NCBI RefSeq assembly: GCF_004362525.1
Contig: NZ_SNXS01000005.1
Coordinates: 310,001-374,000 of the forward strand
Direction of reading: 5' to 3'
Length of the DNA stretch: 64,000 bases
Origin: Roseateles toxinivorans
Lineage (GTDB): Bacteria; Pseudomonadota; Gammaproteobacteria; Burkholderiales; Burkholderiaceae_C
Part shown: piece by piece, positions 45,090 to 54,655 of the stretch
Layout: the number at the start of each line of letters is the position of its first letter
Numbering within the stretch: position 1 is the stretch's first letter
Program-made: the position numbers and the translations under genes
Notes under the pieces: generated by a model
Database searches by the model: none
The model's input: the letters and a program-made list of their open reading frames with translations, nothing else
What the model was told of the DNA's origin: nothing

Positions 45090-46637
45090 ATGACCGAACT
45101 GCAAATCACCCCCGGCGCGCTGACGCTGGACCAGTTGCGCGCCATCCGCGAAGGCGGCGTGCAACTCAAGCTGCACGCCAGCGCCGCCGAGATCATCCGC
45201 CGCAGCGCCGCCGTGGTGCAGGCCGCGGCCGCCGGTGACGCGCCGGTCTATGGCGTCAACACCGGCTTCGGCAAGCTGGCCTCCAAACGCATCAGCAAGG
45301 AAGAGCTGGCCACCCTGCAGTTCAACCTGATCCGCTCGCACAGCGTCGGCGTCGGTGCACCGCTGCAGCCCGGTGTGGTGCGTTTGATGCTGGCCACCAA
45401 GGCGGCCTCGCTGGCCCGCGGCCACTCCGGCGTGCGCGAGACCGTCGTGCAGTGCCTGCTCGATGTGTTCAACGCAGGCCTGGTGCCCTATGTGCCGGCA
45501 CAGGGCTCGGTGGGCGCATCGGGCGATCTGGCGCCGCTGTCGCACATGACCTTGGCCCTGCTGGGCGAAGGCGAGATGCTGGTCGACGGCCAACGCAAGC
45601 CGGCGCTGGCCGAGCTGCAGAAGCACGGCATCGAGCCGCTGGTGCTGCAGGCCAAGGAAGGCCTGGCGCTGATCAACGGCACGCAGACCAGCACGGCGCT
45701 GGCACTGGAGGGTCTGCTGCGCTATGAGCTGGTGTATGCCGCGGCCATCGTCAGCGGCGCGCTGTCACTCGACGCCGCACGGGGCAGCGACGGCCCCTTC
45801 GACGACCGCATCCACCAGGTGCGCGGCCAACCCGGCCAGATCGAGGCCGCCCGCGCCTACCGCCAGATCCTGGCCGGCAGCGCCATCCGCGAGTCGCACA
45901 AGGAGGGCGACGAGCGCGTGCAGGACCCCTACTGCCTGCGCTGCCAGCCGCAGGTGATGGGCGCCTGCCTGGACCAGTCCCGCTATGTGCGCGACGTGCT
46001 GCTGCGCGAGGCCAATGCGGTGACCGACAACCCGCTGGTCTTTGCCAACACCGACGGCACGAGCTATATGGTCAGCGGCGGCAACTTCCACGCCGAGCCG
46101 GTGGCCCTGGCCGCCGACGCGCTGGCCTGCGCCATCGCCGAGGTGGGCGCCATTGCCGAGCGCCGCATCGCGATGCTGATCGACGCCTCGGTGTCGCGCC
46201 TGCCCCCCTTCCTGACCGCCAACGCCGGCCTGAACTCGGGCTTCATGATTGCGCACGTCACGGCGGCGGCCCTGGCCAGCGAGAACAAGTCCTTGGCCCA
46301 TCCGGCCAGTGTGGACAGCCTGCCCACCAGCGCCAACCAGGAAGACCATGTGTCGATGGCCACTTTTGGTGCACGGCGCCTCGGCCAGATGCTGGACAAC
46401 ACCTCGCACATCATCGGCATCGAGCTCTTGGCCGCCAGCCAGGGCATAGAGTTCCTGCGCCCGCTGCAAAGCTCGGCCGCGCTGGAACAGGTGCACGCCC
46501 TGGTGCGCAAGACCTGCCCCCCGATGCCCACCGACCACTATCTGGCGCCCAGCATAGCGGCCGCCACCGAGCTGGTCGGCGGCGCAGAGCTGGCACAGAT
46601 CGTGCGAGAGACGGGTAGCCTGGTGGTGCTGCCCTGA
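45090..46637 (+). CDS. hutH: Histidine ammonia-lyase
   Basis: A 515-residue enzyme. The Ala143-Ser144-Gly145 triad in [14 protein letters not shown] forms the MIO cofactor. [12 protein letters not shown] (about residue 52) and [13 protein letters not shown] and the [15 protein letters not shown] segment are also conserved. It removes ammonia from histidine to give urocanate, the first step and the source of the HutC inducer. The start at 45090 is preferred; a TTG at 45075 is also in frame. A strong terminator follows 16 bases after the stop. Confidence 0.95.
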   Translation: MTELQITPGALTLDQLRAIREGGVQLKLHASAAEIIRRSAAVVQAAAAGDAPVYGVNTGFGKLASKRISKEELATLQFNLIRSHSVGVGAPLQPGVVRLMLATKAASLARGHSGVRETVVQCLLDVFNAGLVPYVPAQGSVGASGDLAPLSHMTLALLGEGEMLVDGQRKPALAELQKHGIEPLVLQAKEGLALINGTQTSTALALEGLLRYELVYAAAIVSGALSLDAARGSDGPFDDRIHQVRGQPGQIEAARAYRQILAGSAIRESHKEGDERVQDPYCLRCQPQVMGACLDQSRYVRDVLLREANAVTDNPLVFANTDGTSYMVSGGNFHAEPVALAADALACAIAEVGAIAERRIAMLIDASVSRLPPFLTANAGLNSGFMIAHVTAAALASENKSLAHPASVDSLPTSANQEDHVSMATFGARRLGQMLDNTSHIIGIELLAASQGIEFLRPLQSSAALEQVHALVRKTCPPMPTDHYLAPSIAAATELVGGAELAQIVRETGSLVVLP

Positions 46638-46653
46638 GCGGCCCTGCAACACG

Positions 46654-46678
46654 AAGCCGGCGCGATGCCGGCTTTTTT
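46654..46678 (+). terminator. Rho-independent terminator after hutH
   Basis: An 8-bp stem AAGCCGGC / GCCGGCTT with 5-base loop GCGAT, followed by six T. It closes the hutU-hutH unit and separates it from the ABC transporter gene that begins at 46764. Confidence 0.88.
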
Positions 46679-46763
46679 CTACTCCCTGCGTTTCTCCCGA
46701 ATCGACAAATGCGCCGCCATGGCCAATGATTGCCGTCTCACCCCATCCAAGGAGATTTCACCA

Positions 46764-47714
46764 ATGAAGAAGCTGTTGATCACCGCCCTCGCCGCCACCG
46801 CCCTGTGCAGCGCCGCCGCCCAGGCCCAGGAAGTCAAGCTGGCCGTCGGCATCTCCGGCTGGACCGGCTTTGCCCCGCTGACGCTGGCTCGCGAAACAGG
46901 CATCTTCAAGAAGAACGGGCTGGATGTGGCGATCAAGAAGATCCCGCAGAAGGATCGCCACCTGGCCATCGCCTCGGGGGACGTGCAGTGCGCAGCCACG
47001 ACGGTCGAGACCTGGGTGGTCTGGAACGCCAACGGCGTGGCCACCACACAGATCTTCCAGCTCGACAAGAGCTATGGCGCCGACGGCATGATCGTCAAGC
47101 CCTCGATTGCCAAGATCAGCGACCTCAAGGGCAAGACCGTGGCCGCCAGCGCGCCCGGCACAGCACCCTACTTCGGTCTGGCCTGGATGTTGAAGAAGAA
47201 CGGCCTGTCGGTGAAGGACGTCAAGGTCGTCAATCTGGAGCCGCAGGCCGCCGCCAATGCCTTCCTGGCCGGCAATGCCGATCTGGACGCGGGCATGACC
47301 TATGAGCCCTATCTGAGCGGCGTGCGCGCCAAGCCCGAGGCCGGCAAGATCATCGCCACGACCCTGGACTACCCGATGGTGATGGACACCTTCGGCTGCA
47401 CGCCCAAATTCCTGGCCGAGAACCCCAAGGCCGCCAAGGCCCTGGCCGACAGCTACTTCGAGGCGCTGGAGATGATCCAGAAAGAGCCCAAGAAGAGCTT
47501 CGAGATCATGGGCGCCGACGTCAAGCAGACCGGCGAGGCCTTCGAGAAGAGTCAGGCCTATCTGCGCTGGCAGGACCGCGCGGCGAACCAGAAGTTCTTC
47601 GCCGGCGAGCATGCCCAGTTCAGCAAGGAGGCGGCCGATCTGCTGCTGGAAGTGGGCATCATCAAGGCGATACCGGACCTGTCCAAGCTGGCGGATACGC
47701 GCTTCATCAAGTAG
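46764..47714 (+). CDS. NitT/TauT-type ABC transporter substrate-binding protein
   Basis: A 316-residue periplasmic protein. The signal peptide (MKKLLITALAATALCSAAAQAQ) is clear. The mature part follows the NMT1/SsuA-like fold: WTGFAPLTLARETGIFKKNGL, SGDVQCAATTVETW and GMTYEPYLSGVR. AAGGAG at 46749 sets the start. Its location just after hutH and before a matching permease and ATPase suggests uptake of histidine, urocanate or a related imidazole, but family members also bind sulfonates, nitrate, pyrimidine precursors and others. It has its own leader because the hutH terminator lies upstream. Confidence 0.85.
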   Translation: MKKLLITALAATALCSAAAQAQEVKLAVGISGWTGFAPLTLARETGIFKKNGLDVAIKKIPQKDRHLAIASGDVQCAATTVETWVVWNANGVATTQIFQLDKSYGADGMIVKPSIAKISDLKGKTVAASAPGTAPYFGLAWMLKKNGLSVKDVKVVNLEPQAAANAFLAGNADLDAGMTYEPYLSGVRAKPEAGKIIATTLDYPMVMDTFGCTPKFLAENPKAAKALADSYFEALEMIQKEPKKSFEIMGADVKQTGEAFEKSQAYLRWQDRAANQKFFAGEHAQFSKEAADLLLEVGIIKAIPDLSKLADTRFIK

Positions 47715-47727
47715 GTTGCGGTTCGGG

Positions 47728-47807
47728 CCCCGGATTGCATCCGGGTTCGTAGCCCGGATGCAATCCGGGGCCGACCTCTGACAAACCCCGGATTGCATCC
47801 GGGCTAC
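47728..47807. repeat. REP-like cluster, three units, between binding protein and permease genes
   Basis: Units lie at 47728-47745, 47749-47770 (opposite orientation) and 47786-47807. The first two form an 18-bp stem. The cluster fills most of the 109-base gap within the ABC transporter operon, where it may lower expression of the permease relative to the binding protein, a known effect of REP elements in other transport operons. Confidence 0.9.
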
Positions 47808-47823
47808 TGCATACCCATCGCCG

Positions 47824-48603
47824 ATGAAACCACTGCACCCCGTCTCCCCGCAGGCCCGCCTGCTGCTGGGCATCGCCTTCTTCGTCCTGTTCACCGCGGT
47901 CTGGGCCGCGGTGACGATGGGCGGCTATGTCAGCAAGACCTTTCTGGCCGACCCGATCAGCATGCTCAAGTCCGGCTGGGTGCTGCTGACGGAAATGGGC
48001 TTTGCCACCGACATCGGCATGACCGTCTGGCGCGTGCTCGGCGGCTTCGTCATCGCCGCCCTGCTGGCCCTGCCGCTGGGCGTGCTGATGGGGGCCTACA
48101 AGCCCGTCGAGGCCTTCTTCGAACCCTTTGTCTCGTTCGCCCGCTACCTGCCGGCCTCGGCCTTCATACCGCTGCTGATGCTGTGGGTGGGCATTGGCGA
48201 GACGCAGAAGCTGGCGGTGATCTTCATCGGCTCCTTCTTTCAGCTGGTGCTGATGATTGCCGTGACCGTGGGCAACACGCGGCGCGACCTGGTCGAGGCG
48301 GCCTACACGCTCGGCTGCTCGCACACCGGCCTGCTCAAGCGCGTGCTGCTGCCCGGCGCCGCGCCCGAGATCGCCGAGATCCTGCGCATGGTGCTGGGCT
48401 GGGCCTGGACCTATGTGATCGTCGCCGAGCTGATTGGCGCCTCCAGCGGCATCGGCCACATGATCACCGACAGCCAGGCGCTGCTGGCCACCGACCAGAT
48501 CATCTTCGGCATCATCGTCATCGGGCTGATCGGCCTGGTCAGCGACTACGCCTTCAAGGCCGCGAATCGCGCGCTGTTTCCCTGGGCTCAGTTGGGACGA
48601 TGA
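47824..48603 (+). CDS. NitT/TauT-type ABC transporter permease
   Basis: A 259-residue inner-membrane protein with about six hydrophobic helices. The coupling loop is EAAYTLGCSHTGLLKRVLLP, and the LPLGVLMGAYKPVEAFFEP and PASAFIPLLMLWVGIGE segments are typical of the SsuC/TauC group. Its stop overlaps the ATPase start (ATGA). It forms the channel for the adjacent binding protein. An in-frame GTG is not needed; ATG 47824 begins the natural N-terminus. Confidence 0.87.
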   Translation: MKPLHPVSPQARLLLGIAFFVLFTAVWAAVTMGGYVSKTFLADPISMLKSGWVLLTEMGFATDIGMTVWRVLGGFVIAALLALPLGVLMGAYKPVEAFFEPFVSFARYLPASAFIPLLMLWVGIGETQKLAVIFIGSFFQLVLMIAVTVGNTRRDLVEAAYTLGCSHTGLLKRVLLPGAAPEIAEILRMVLGWAWTYVIVAELIGASSGIGHMITDSQALLATDQIIFGIIVIGLIGLVSDYAFKAANRALFPWAQLGR

Positions 48604-49388
48604 ACTCCATGAACATACTGTCCGTACGCGGTGTTTCGCGCACCTTCCACACCCCCACCCAGGGCAGCACCGTCGCGCTGCAGGCCACCGATCTGGACGT
48701 GGCCGAGAACGACTTCGTCACCATCCTCGGCCCCTCGGGCTGCGGCAAATCGACGCTGCTGCGCATCGTCGCCGGCCTGGACGAGCCCAGCGGGGGTCAG
48801 GTCTTGCTCGACGGCAAGCCGGTCACCGCGCCCGGTGCCGACCGCGGCATGGTGTTCCAGAGCTACACCCTGTTCCCCTGGCTGACGGTGCTGGACAACG
48901 TCTGCTTCGGCCTGCGCGAGCGCGGCATGGCGCGAGGGCAGCAGATCGAGCTGGCCCAGGGTTTTCTGGCCAAGGTCGGGCTGCAGAAGTTCGCCAAGCA
49001 CTTTCCGAAGCAGCTGTCGGGCGGCATGCAGCAGCGCACGGCGCTGGCCCGGGCCCTGGCCAATCAGCCGCGCATGCTGCTGATGGACGAGCCTTTTGGC
49101 GCGCTCGACCACCAGACCCGCGAGCTGATGCAGGAGCTGCTGCTGGGCATCTGGGAGAGTGAGCGCAAAACCGTGCTGTTCGTCACCCACGACATCGACG
49201 AGGCCATCTTCATGGGCTCGCGGGTGGTGGTAATGAGCGCCCGGCCGGGCCGCATCAAGAGCGATCTGGCCGTGCCCTTCGAGCACCCCCGCCACTACCG
49301 GATCAAGACCCAGCCGGCCTTTGCCGAGCTCAAGGGCGAGCTGACCGAGCAGTTGCGCACCGAGGTGCTGGCGGCCGCCGCGGCCTGA
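48600..49388 (+). CDS. NitT/TauT-type ABC transporter ATP-binding protein
   Basis: A 262-residue ABC ATPase. Walker A GPSGCGKST (about residue 43), Q-loop MVFQSYTLFPWLTV, signature LSGGMQQRTALARAL, Walker B RMLLMDEPFGALD and the switch His in FVTHDIDEA are all intact. The FQSYTLFPW and DIDEAIFMGSR segments are typical of the SsuB/TauB group. The start at 48600 overlaps the permease stop; the longer frame upstream lies inside the permease gene. It powers the importer encoded just upstream. Confidence 0.9.
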   Translation: MNSMNILSVRGVSRTFHTPTQGSTVALQATDLDVAENDFVTILGPSGCGKSTLLRIVAGLDEPSGGQVLLDGKPVTAPGADRGMVFQSYTLFPWLTVLDNVCFGLRERGMARGQQIELAQGFLAKVGLQKFAKHFPKQLSGGMQQRTALARALANQPRMLLMDEPFGALDHQTRELMQELLLGIWESERKTVLFVTHDIDEAIFMGSRVVVMSARPGRIKSDLAVPFEHPRHYRIKTQPAFAELKGELTEQLRTEVLAAAAA

Positions 49389-49519
49389 TCAAACCGGCAA
49401 AAATCCTCATTGCCGCGCAAACTGCCACATCCTGCCGGGCCGGCGGGTGCGGCGGCGGCGCATGGCCGGCGGTTCCGAGGCGACAATTCAGGTCAAACCG
49501 CCCATGCCGGAGAGATTTG

Positions 49520-50614
49520 TTGCTGATACGCGCCCTGATCGCCCTGACGCTGACCCTGTGCAGCCCGCTGTCCCTTGCCTTCAGCGTGGTCTTCATCAAC
49601 CCGGGCCGCTCGGACGAGGCCTATTGGGTGGCGGCCGGCCAGGCCATGCAGGCGGCGGCGGACAGCCTGAACATCCGTTTCGAGCAGCGCTTTGCCGAGC
49701 GTGACCCGCTGCGCGTGCAGCAGATCGCCCGCGATATCGTCGCCCGCCCCGCCGCCCTGCGGCCCGACTATGTGGTGGCCACCAATGACAAGCGCACCCT
49801 GGTGCAGGTCGCGCAGCTGCTGGACACCGCAGGCATCAAGAGCTTTGCCGCCTTCAGCGGTCTGCAGGACGATGAGCGCGCCCAGGTCGGTCCGCCGCGA
49901 GACCAGATTCCCCGCCTGCTGGGTTCGCTGGAACCCAATGCCGAGGAGGCCGGCTACCTGACCGCCAAGGCCCTGATCGCCCAGGGCCTTCGGGCCAAGC
50001 TGCAGGGCACAGACGGGCTGCTGCATCTGCTGGCCATAGCGGGCGACAAGTCCACTCCAGTGTCGGTGCTGCGCAATCAGGGCATGCAGCGCGCGGTCGC
50101 CGAGCAGGCAGGCAAGGTGCGGCTGGAACAGATCGTCTATGCCGACTGGCGCCGCGACAAGGCCGCCGAACAGGCCGGCTGGCTGCTGGCCCGCTACCCG
50201 CAGGCCCGGCTGCTGTGGGCCGGCAGCGACCAGATGGCCTTTGGCGCCATGGAGGCCGCGCAGAAACTCGGCCGCACGCCGGGGCGCGACATGCTGTTCT
50301 CGGCCATCAACACCTCGCCCGAGGCGATGCAGGCGCGCATCGCCGGACGCCTGTGCTCGCTGGCCGGTGGCCATTTCATGGCCGGCGCCTGGGCCCTGGT
50401 GATGCTGTATGACCATCACCACGGCCGCGACTTTGCCGACGAAGGCCTGGAGCTGGACCGGCCGATGTTCACCCTGTTCGACCGGCCAACAGCCGAGCGC
50501 TATCTGCAGCGCTTCGGCGACGGCTTTGGCGGCATAGACTTCCGGCCGTTCAGCAAGGTGCTCAATCCGAGGCTCAAGCGCTATGACTTCAGATTTGGCC
50601 AGGTGATGCGATGA
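49520..50614 (+). CDS. Periplasmic sugar-type binding protein coupled to a GGDEF sensor
   Basis: A 364-residue protein with an N-terminal signal (LIALTLTLCSPLSLA-F) and a type I periplasmic-binding fold: VVFINPGRSDEAYWVAAGQAM, DYVVATNDKRTLVQVAQ and LLWAGSDQMAFGAMEAAQ are typical of RbsB/LuxP-like proteins. No ABC permease follows; instead the stop overlaps the start of a membrane diguanylate cyclase (ATGA). The pair therefore looks like a signalling unit in which the bound ligand is reported across the membrane. The start is TTG: 49520 has the better spacing from GGAGAG, 49517 is possible. The ligand is unknown. Confidence 0.8.
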   Translation: MLIRALIALTLTLCSPLSLAFSVVFINPGRSDEAYWVAAGQAMQAAADSLNIRFEQRFAERDPLRVQQIARDIVARPAALRPDYVVATNDKRTLVQVAQLLDTAGIKSFAAFSGLQDDERAQVGPPRDQIPRLLGSLEPNAEEAGYLTAKALIAQGLRAKLQGTDGLLHLLAIAGDKSTPVSVLRNQGMQRAVAEQAGKVRLEQIVYADWRRDKAAEQAGWLLARYPQARLLWAGSDQMAFGAMEAAQKLGRTPGRDMLFSAINTSPEAMQARIAGRLCSLAGGHFMAGAWALVMLYDHHHGRDFADEGLELDRPMFTLFDRPTAERYLQRFGDGFGGIDFRPFSKVLNPRLKRYDFRFGQVMR

Positions 50615-52443
50615 GGTCGCGGGAGCCCCTGTTCCGCTCCCTGGCCGAGTCCTTGACCCGCCGCATGGTCGTGCTGGGGCTGCTGTGTGCGTTGATCGCC
50701 GCCGCCCTGCAGATGAGCTGGGTCTATCACGCGGAGCGCAAGGCCTTTGACGAGCAGATGCACAGCGTCGCACAGACCCATCTGCAGCTGCTGTCGTCCA
50801 GCCTGTGGGATATCGAGCCCCGGCATGTGCAGAGCCTGCTCGACAACATTGCCGCCGCGCCCCAGGTGCAGTACGTGCTGCTGGAGGCCGGCACCGGCCA
50901 GCAGTTCCGCGCCGGCCCGCGCGATGCGCATGACCGGGACCCCGACCATGCCGGCGTCACCCTGACCGTGCCCAGCCCTGGCGCCCCGGGTCAGAGCCTG
51001 GGCCGCCTGCATATTGACTTCAACCAGGACTATCTGCACTGGCAACTGGCCCGTGCTGCCCTGCAGGTGGGCCTGATCTCGGGCCTGCTGACGCTGGTGC
51101 TGGGGGTGGCCAACAATTTGATGGTGCGCCGCCTGCTGCTCAAGCCGATGGGGCAGATTGCCCGTTTCGCCGTCGCGCTGGCCCCCGGCAAACTGCCGCC
51201 CGAGCTGCAGCTGCAGCGCCCCGCGCGCGACCACCGCGACGAGATCGACCTGGTGGCCGATGGCTTCCTGACCCTGCAAAAGGAGATCGCACACTACGTC
51301 GACGAGCGCACCCGCCACGAGACGGCGCTGGCACGTCAGGCGGCCGAACTGGACCAGGCCTTCCGCCAGCGCACCGCGGAGCTTCAAGCGATGACCCGCT
51401 ACCTCGAGGTACTGTCGCTGAGCTCCAACCGCTTCATGACCGTCTCGCTGGACGCCTATGCCGAACTGATGCGCAACACGCTTGGCGAGATGGTGGAGCA
51501 CATCCCCCGCTGCGACCTGGCCGTGGCCGAGCAGCTGGACAGCGCCTCACCGCTGCTGTGGCGCTATGTGCACCAGGCCCCGGGCCACGGCACGACGGCG
51601 CTGGTGGAGGGCCAGGAGTTGCCCCCGGGGCTGATCGGCGAACTGGCGCCGGGCTGGGCCCACTGCCGCATCCGCGGGCTGGACGAGGCCACCCCCGCCC
51701 AGGCCCTGGCCATGCAGCGCCAGGGCGCCCGTGCAATGGCCTGGTGCGCCTACCGTGGCGCCGACAGCACGCGCGTCATGGTGGCACTGTCGGGCCAGCC
51801 GCAGCGCTGGGCCGAGCTCAATGACAAGCTCACCCAGATGGCCGCCGACATGCTGTTCAACTCGATGCGCCGCCGTCGCGACCAGCTGACGATGGAGCAT
51901 ATGCACCGCGAGCTGCAGCATCTGTCGCACACCGACCCGCTGACCGGTCTGGCCAACCGCCGCCACTTCGATCAGGTCAAGCTGGAGGAAACACGGCGGG
52001 CACTGCGCAACGGCCTGCCGCTGGCCGTGGTCAGCGTCGATCTGGACCACTTCAAGGCCTATAACGACAGCTACGGCCATGGCCAGGGCGACAGCTGCCT
52101 GGTCACCATCGCCCAGCTGATGCGCGACACCTTTCACCGTGCCGGCGAACTGCCCGCGCGGCTGGGCGGCGAGGAGTTCACCGTGCTGCTGCCCGGCCAG
52201 TCGCTGGCCATGGCAGCGGCCCATGCCGAACGGCTGCGCGCCCGCGTCGTCGAGCTGGCCCTGCCGCACCGCGACTCGCCGCTGGGCGTCGTCAGCGTCA
52301 GCATAGGCCTGGCCTGCCTGAACGTCGAACCCTCGATGCCCGAGCACTCGGCCGAGGAGCAGATCGCCGCGGTGCTGGAAGCCGCCGACCGGGCCCTGTA
52401 TGAGGCCAAGCGGGCGGGGCGCAATCGCGTGCAGGTGGGCTGA
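50611..52443 (+). CDS. Membrane diguanylate cyclase with periplasmic domain and HAMP
   Basis: A 610-residue protein. Membrane helix 1 (about 14-36) and helix 2 (about 150-172) flank a periplasmic domain of about 110 residues, followed by a HAMP-like region (LLKPMGQIARFAVALAPGKLP). A coiled stretch and a globular region of about 150 residues precede the GGDEF domain: DPLTGLANRRHFD, DLDHFKAYND and GGEEF at residue 519. The inhibitory-site Asp is replaced: the motif reads RAGE rather than RxxD, so feedback inhibition may be lost. It is translationally coupled to the periplasmic binding protein and ends directly at a REP-like cluster. Confidence 0.88.
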   Translation: MRSREPLFRSLAESLTRRMVVLGLLCALIAAALQMSWVYHAERKAFDEQMHSVAQTHLQLLSSSLWDIEPRHVQSLLDNIAAAPQVQYVLLEAGTGQQFRAGPRDAHDRDPDHAGVTLTVPSPGAPGQSLGRLHIDFNQDYLHWQLARAALQVGLISGLLTLVLGVANNLMVRRLLLKPMGQIARFAVALAPGKLPPELQLQRPARDHRDEIDLVADGFLTLQKEIAHYVDERTRHETALARQAAELDQAFRQRTAELQAMTRYLEVLSLSSNRFMTVSLDAYAELMRNTLGEMVEHIPRCDLAVAEQLDSASPLLWRYVHQAPGHGTTALVEGQELPPGLIGELAPGWAHCRIRGLDEATPAQALAMQRQGARAMAWCAYRGADSTRVMVALSGQPQRWAELNDKLTQMAADMLFNSMRRRRDQLTMEHMHRELQHLSHTDPLTGLANRRHFDQVKLEETRRALRNGLPLAVVSVDLDHFKAYNDSYGHGQGDSCLVTIAQLMRDTFHRAGELPARLGGEEFTVLLPGQSLAMAAAHAERLRARVVELALPHRDSPLGVVSVSIGLACLNVEPSMPEHSAEEQIAAVLEAADRALYEAKRAGRNRVQVG

Positions 52444-52533
52444 CCCCGGATTGCATCCGGGCTACGGATGCGTGCGTAGCCCGGATGCAATCCGGGGCCA
52501 CAGACGCGCACGTAGCCCGGATGCAATCCGGGG
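52444..52533. repeat. REP-like cluster, three units, after the GGDEF gene
   Basis: Units at 52444-52465, 52476-52497 (inverted, 22-bp stem with 10-base loop) and 52512-52533 (same direction as the second). The cluster starts on the base after the GGDEF stop codon and ends two bases before the clsB stop codon, filling the convergent gap; it may act as a bidirectional terminator. Confidence 0.92.
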
Positions 52534-52535
52534 CC

Positions 52536-53834
52536 TCAATACTTCCCAGTAGCCCCCGCCACCCGCAGATACACATAGGCCACCCAGGCCACCAGGCCCC
52601 GGCGCAGCACCCCGCGCCAACCCGGCAGATGCCGGTGCTTGGCATCGACCTCCAGCGACACCGCCAGTGCGGCATCGAACTCCTCTCGCAGCTGGCGGGC
52701 AAAGCCCGGGTCCTGCACGATCACATTGGCTTCGAGGTTGAGCAGCAGCGACAGCGGGTCGATGTTCGAGCTGCCCACCGTGGCCCAGTCGTCATCGACC
52801 ACGGCGATCTTGGCGTGCAGAAAGGCCGGCGTGTACTCGTAGATGCGCACGCCATGGCGCAGTAGCTCTTCGTACAGCACGCTGGCGGCCATGCCGGCTA
52901 TGCGGTAGTCCACCTTGCCCTGCAGCAGCAGGCGCACCTGCACACCGCGCCGGGCCGAATCGCGCAGGGCGTTGCGGAAGGCATGGCCGGGATAGAAGTA
53001 CGGCGTGATCAGGTCCACCCGGTGCCGGGCCGAGCGTATCGCGTGCACATAGGCATGCTCGATGGTGCGGCGGCGGCGCAGATTGTCACGCAGCACAAAG
53101 GCGGCGCGCATCGGCGGCAGCCAGGCGTCGGGGGTCAGGTCTGACTTGCCGCCGGGCATCTTCAGGCGCTTGAGCAGGCGGCGCGCACGGCGAATCGGCG
53201 CCGGGCTGCGCACCATCGCGATCAACTCCTCGGTGAAGTCGCGGCCCAGCCAGGCTCGCGTCCAGACCGCGCGGCAGGCCTGCTCGATCGCCTGCACCGC
53301 GGCACCGCGCAGGCCGACGGCAAAGTCCAGCCGCGCCTGCTCGCACATGCCGTGATTCAGATCGTTGCGGTCGTCGATGATGTTGATGCCGCCGACGAAG
53401 CCGACCTCGCCGTCCACCACGCACAGCTTCTGGTGCAGGCGGCGCAGCTGGCCCGGCTGCAGCCAGCGCCACCAGCGGTCGATAGGCCGGAACACGGCCA
53501 AGGCCGCGCCACTGCCTTCGAGCTGCTCGGTCAGCCAGGCCAGGCTTTGCTTGGAGCCGAAGCCATCGACGACGATGCGCACCCGCACGCCACGCAAGGA
53601 GGCGGCGCGCAGCGCCTGGGCCAGCTGCGCGCCGGCAATGTCGTTGTGAAAGATATAGGTGGCCAGCCAGACCTCATGACGCGCCGCGGCGATCGCCTCG
53701 ATCTGCGCCGGGAACAGCTGATCGCCGCCACGCAGCAGCCGCACGTCGTTGCCGCCGGTGAAGTCCGGCCCCGAGGGGCTGGGCCACAGCGGTTGGTGCT
53801 GCGGCTCGTCCGCCGGTCCGGACTCGGGTGTCAA
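52536..53834 (-). CDS. clsB: Cardiolipin synthase ClsB-like (phospholipase D family)
   Basis: A 432-residue enzyme with two PLD motifs: HQKLCVVDGEVGFVGGIN (about residue 138) and HAKIAVVDDDWATVGSSNID (about 335), each with the HxKxxxxD pattern. The early GGDQLFPAQIEAI segment matches ClsB. It makes cardiolipin from phosphatidylglycerol or related lipids at the inner membrane. A C-terminal hydrophobic helix (LRRGLVAWVAYVYLRVAG) may anchor it. The start is TTG at 53834, directly abutting the stop of the EEP gene. The EEP–ClsB pairing is common in betaproteobacteria. Confidence 0.88.
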   Translation of the reverse strand: MTPESGPADEPQHQPLWPSPSGPDFTGGNDVRLLRGGDQLFPAQIEAIAAARHEVWLATYIFHNDIAGAQLAQALRAASLRGVRVRIVVDGFGSKQSLAWLTEQLEGSGAALAVFRPIDRWWRWLQPGQLRRLHQKLCVVDGEVGFVGGINIIDDRNDLNHGMCEQARLDFAVGLRGAAVQAIEQACRAVWTRAWLGRDFTEELIAMVRSPAPIRRARRLLKRLKMPGGKSDLTPDAWLPPMRAAFVLRDNLRRRRTIEHAYVHAIRSARHRVDLITPYFYPGHAFRNALRDSARRGVQVRLLLQGKVDYRIAGMAASVLYEELLRHGVRIYEYTPAFLHAKIAVVDDDWATVGSSNIDPLSLLLNLEANVIVQDPGFARQLREEFDAALAVSLEVDAKHRHLPGWRGVLRRGLVAWVAYVYLRVAGATGKY

Positions 53835-54644
53835 TTAAGCCAGCTCCAGCTCGGCCACCAAAGGCAGGTGATCGGACATGCGCGCCCAGGCCGGGCCGCG
53901 CGGCACATGCATGCCCACGCATTGCATGCCGCGCATATAGATGCGGTCCAGCGAGAACAGCGGCACCCGCGACGGGAAGGTGGCAATGCGCCGCCCGCCC
54001 GGCGGCTGCGCACGCTCCAGGCCGGCCTCGCGCATCGGCGCGTCCAGGCGCTCGCCCCAGTCATTGAAATCGCCGGCGATCAGCAGCAGGGCGTCCGGTG
54101 GTATCTCGCGCTCGATATAGTCGGCCAGCGACCTGGTCTGGCGCACGCGGCTGCCATGCATCAGGCCCAGATGGGCCACCACGGCATGGACCTGATGCTC
54201 CTGCCAGTTGACCACCACATGCAGCAGTCCGCGCTGCTCGAAGCGGTGGTCGGACACATCGTGGTGGCCGATGTCACCCAGCGGCCAGCGCGACAGCAGC
54301 GCATTGCCATGCTCGCCATGGCGTGTGACGGCATTGGTGCGATAGGCCGCCTCATAGCCCTCGGGCGCCAGAAAGTCGGCCTGCCCCTGGTCCGGCCAGC
54401 CCTGCAGCGTGCGTTTGAACTCGCGCGCCTCCTGATGGTGGAAGTGCCGCACCTCCTGCAGGAACACCATATCGGCGTCCAGCGCCTCGATGCCCAGGCC
54501 CAGGTTGTGGATCTCCAGTCGCTTGCCCGGGCCCACGCCGCGCACGCCCTTGTGAATGTTGTAGGTGGCCACGCGCAGGCGATGCCCGAGCAGGGTGCTG
54601 GCGTGGTGGTGGGCGTGCGTCGAATGGCGGAAGGCGTGCTGCAT
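53835..54644 (-). CDS. Endonuclease/exonuclease/phosphatase (EEP) family hydrolase
   Basis: A 269-residue protein. The EEP-fold catalytic motifs are visible: VATYNIHKGVRG (about residue 25), FLQEVR with the metal Glu (about 61), AGDFNDWGERLD (about 190) and MSDHLPLVAEL at the end. There is no signal peptide; a His-rich N-terminus (HSTHAHHHAS) precedes the fold. The link to clsB suggests a phosphodiesterase or phosphatase acting in lipid turnover, but DNA or nucleotide substrates cannot be excluded. Confidence 0.85.
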   Translation of the reverse strand: MQHAFRHSTHAHHHASTLLGHRLRVATYNIHKGVRGVGPGKRLEIHNLGLGIEALDADMVFLQEVRHFHHQEAREFKRTLQGWPDQGQADFLAPEGYEAAYRTNAVTRHGEHGNALLSRWPLGDIGHHDVSDHRFEQRGLLHVVVNWQEHQVHAVVAHLGLMHGSRVRQTRSLADYIEREIPPDALLLIAGDFNDWGERLDAPMREAGLERAQPPGGRRIATFPSRVPLFSLDRIYMRGMQCVGMHVPRGPAWARMSDHLPLVAELELA

Positions 54645-54655
54645 GGTGGTGATGC

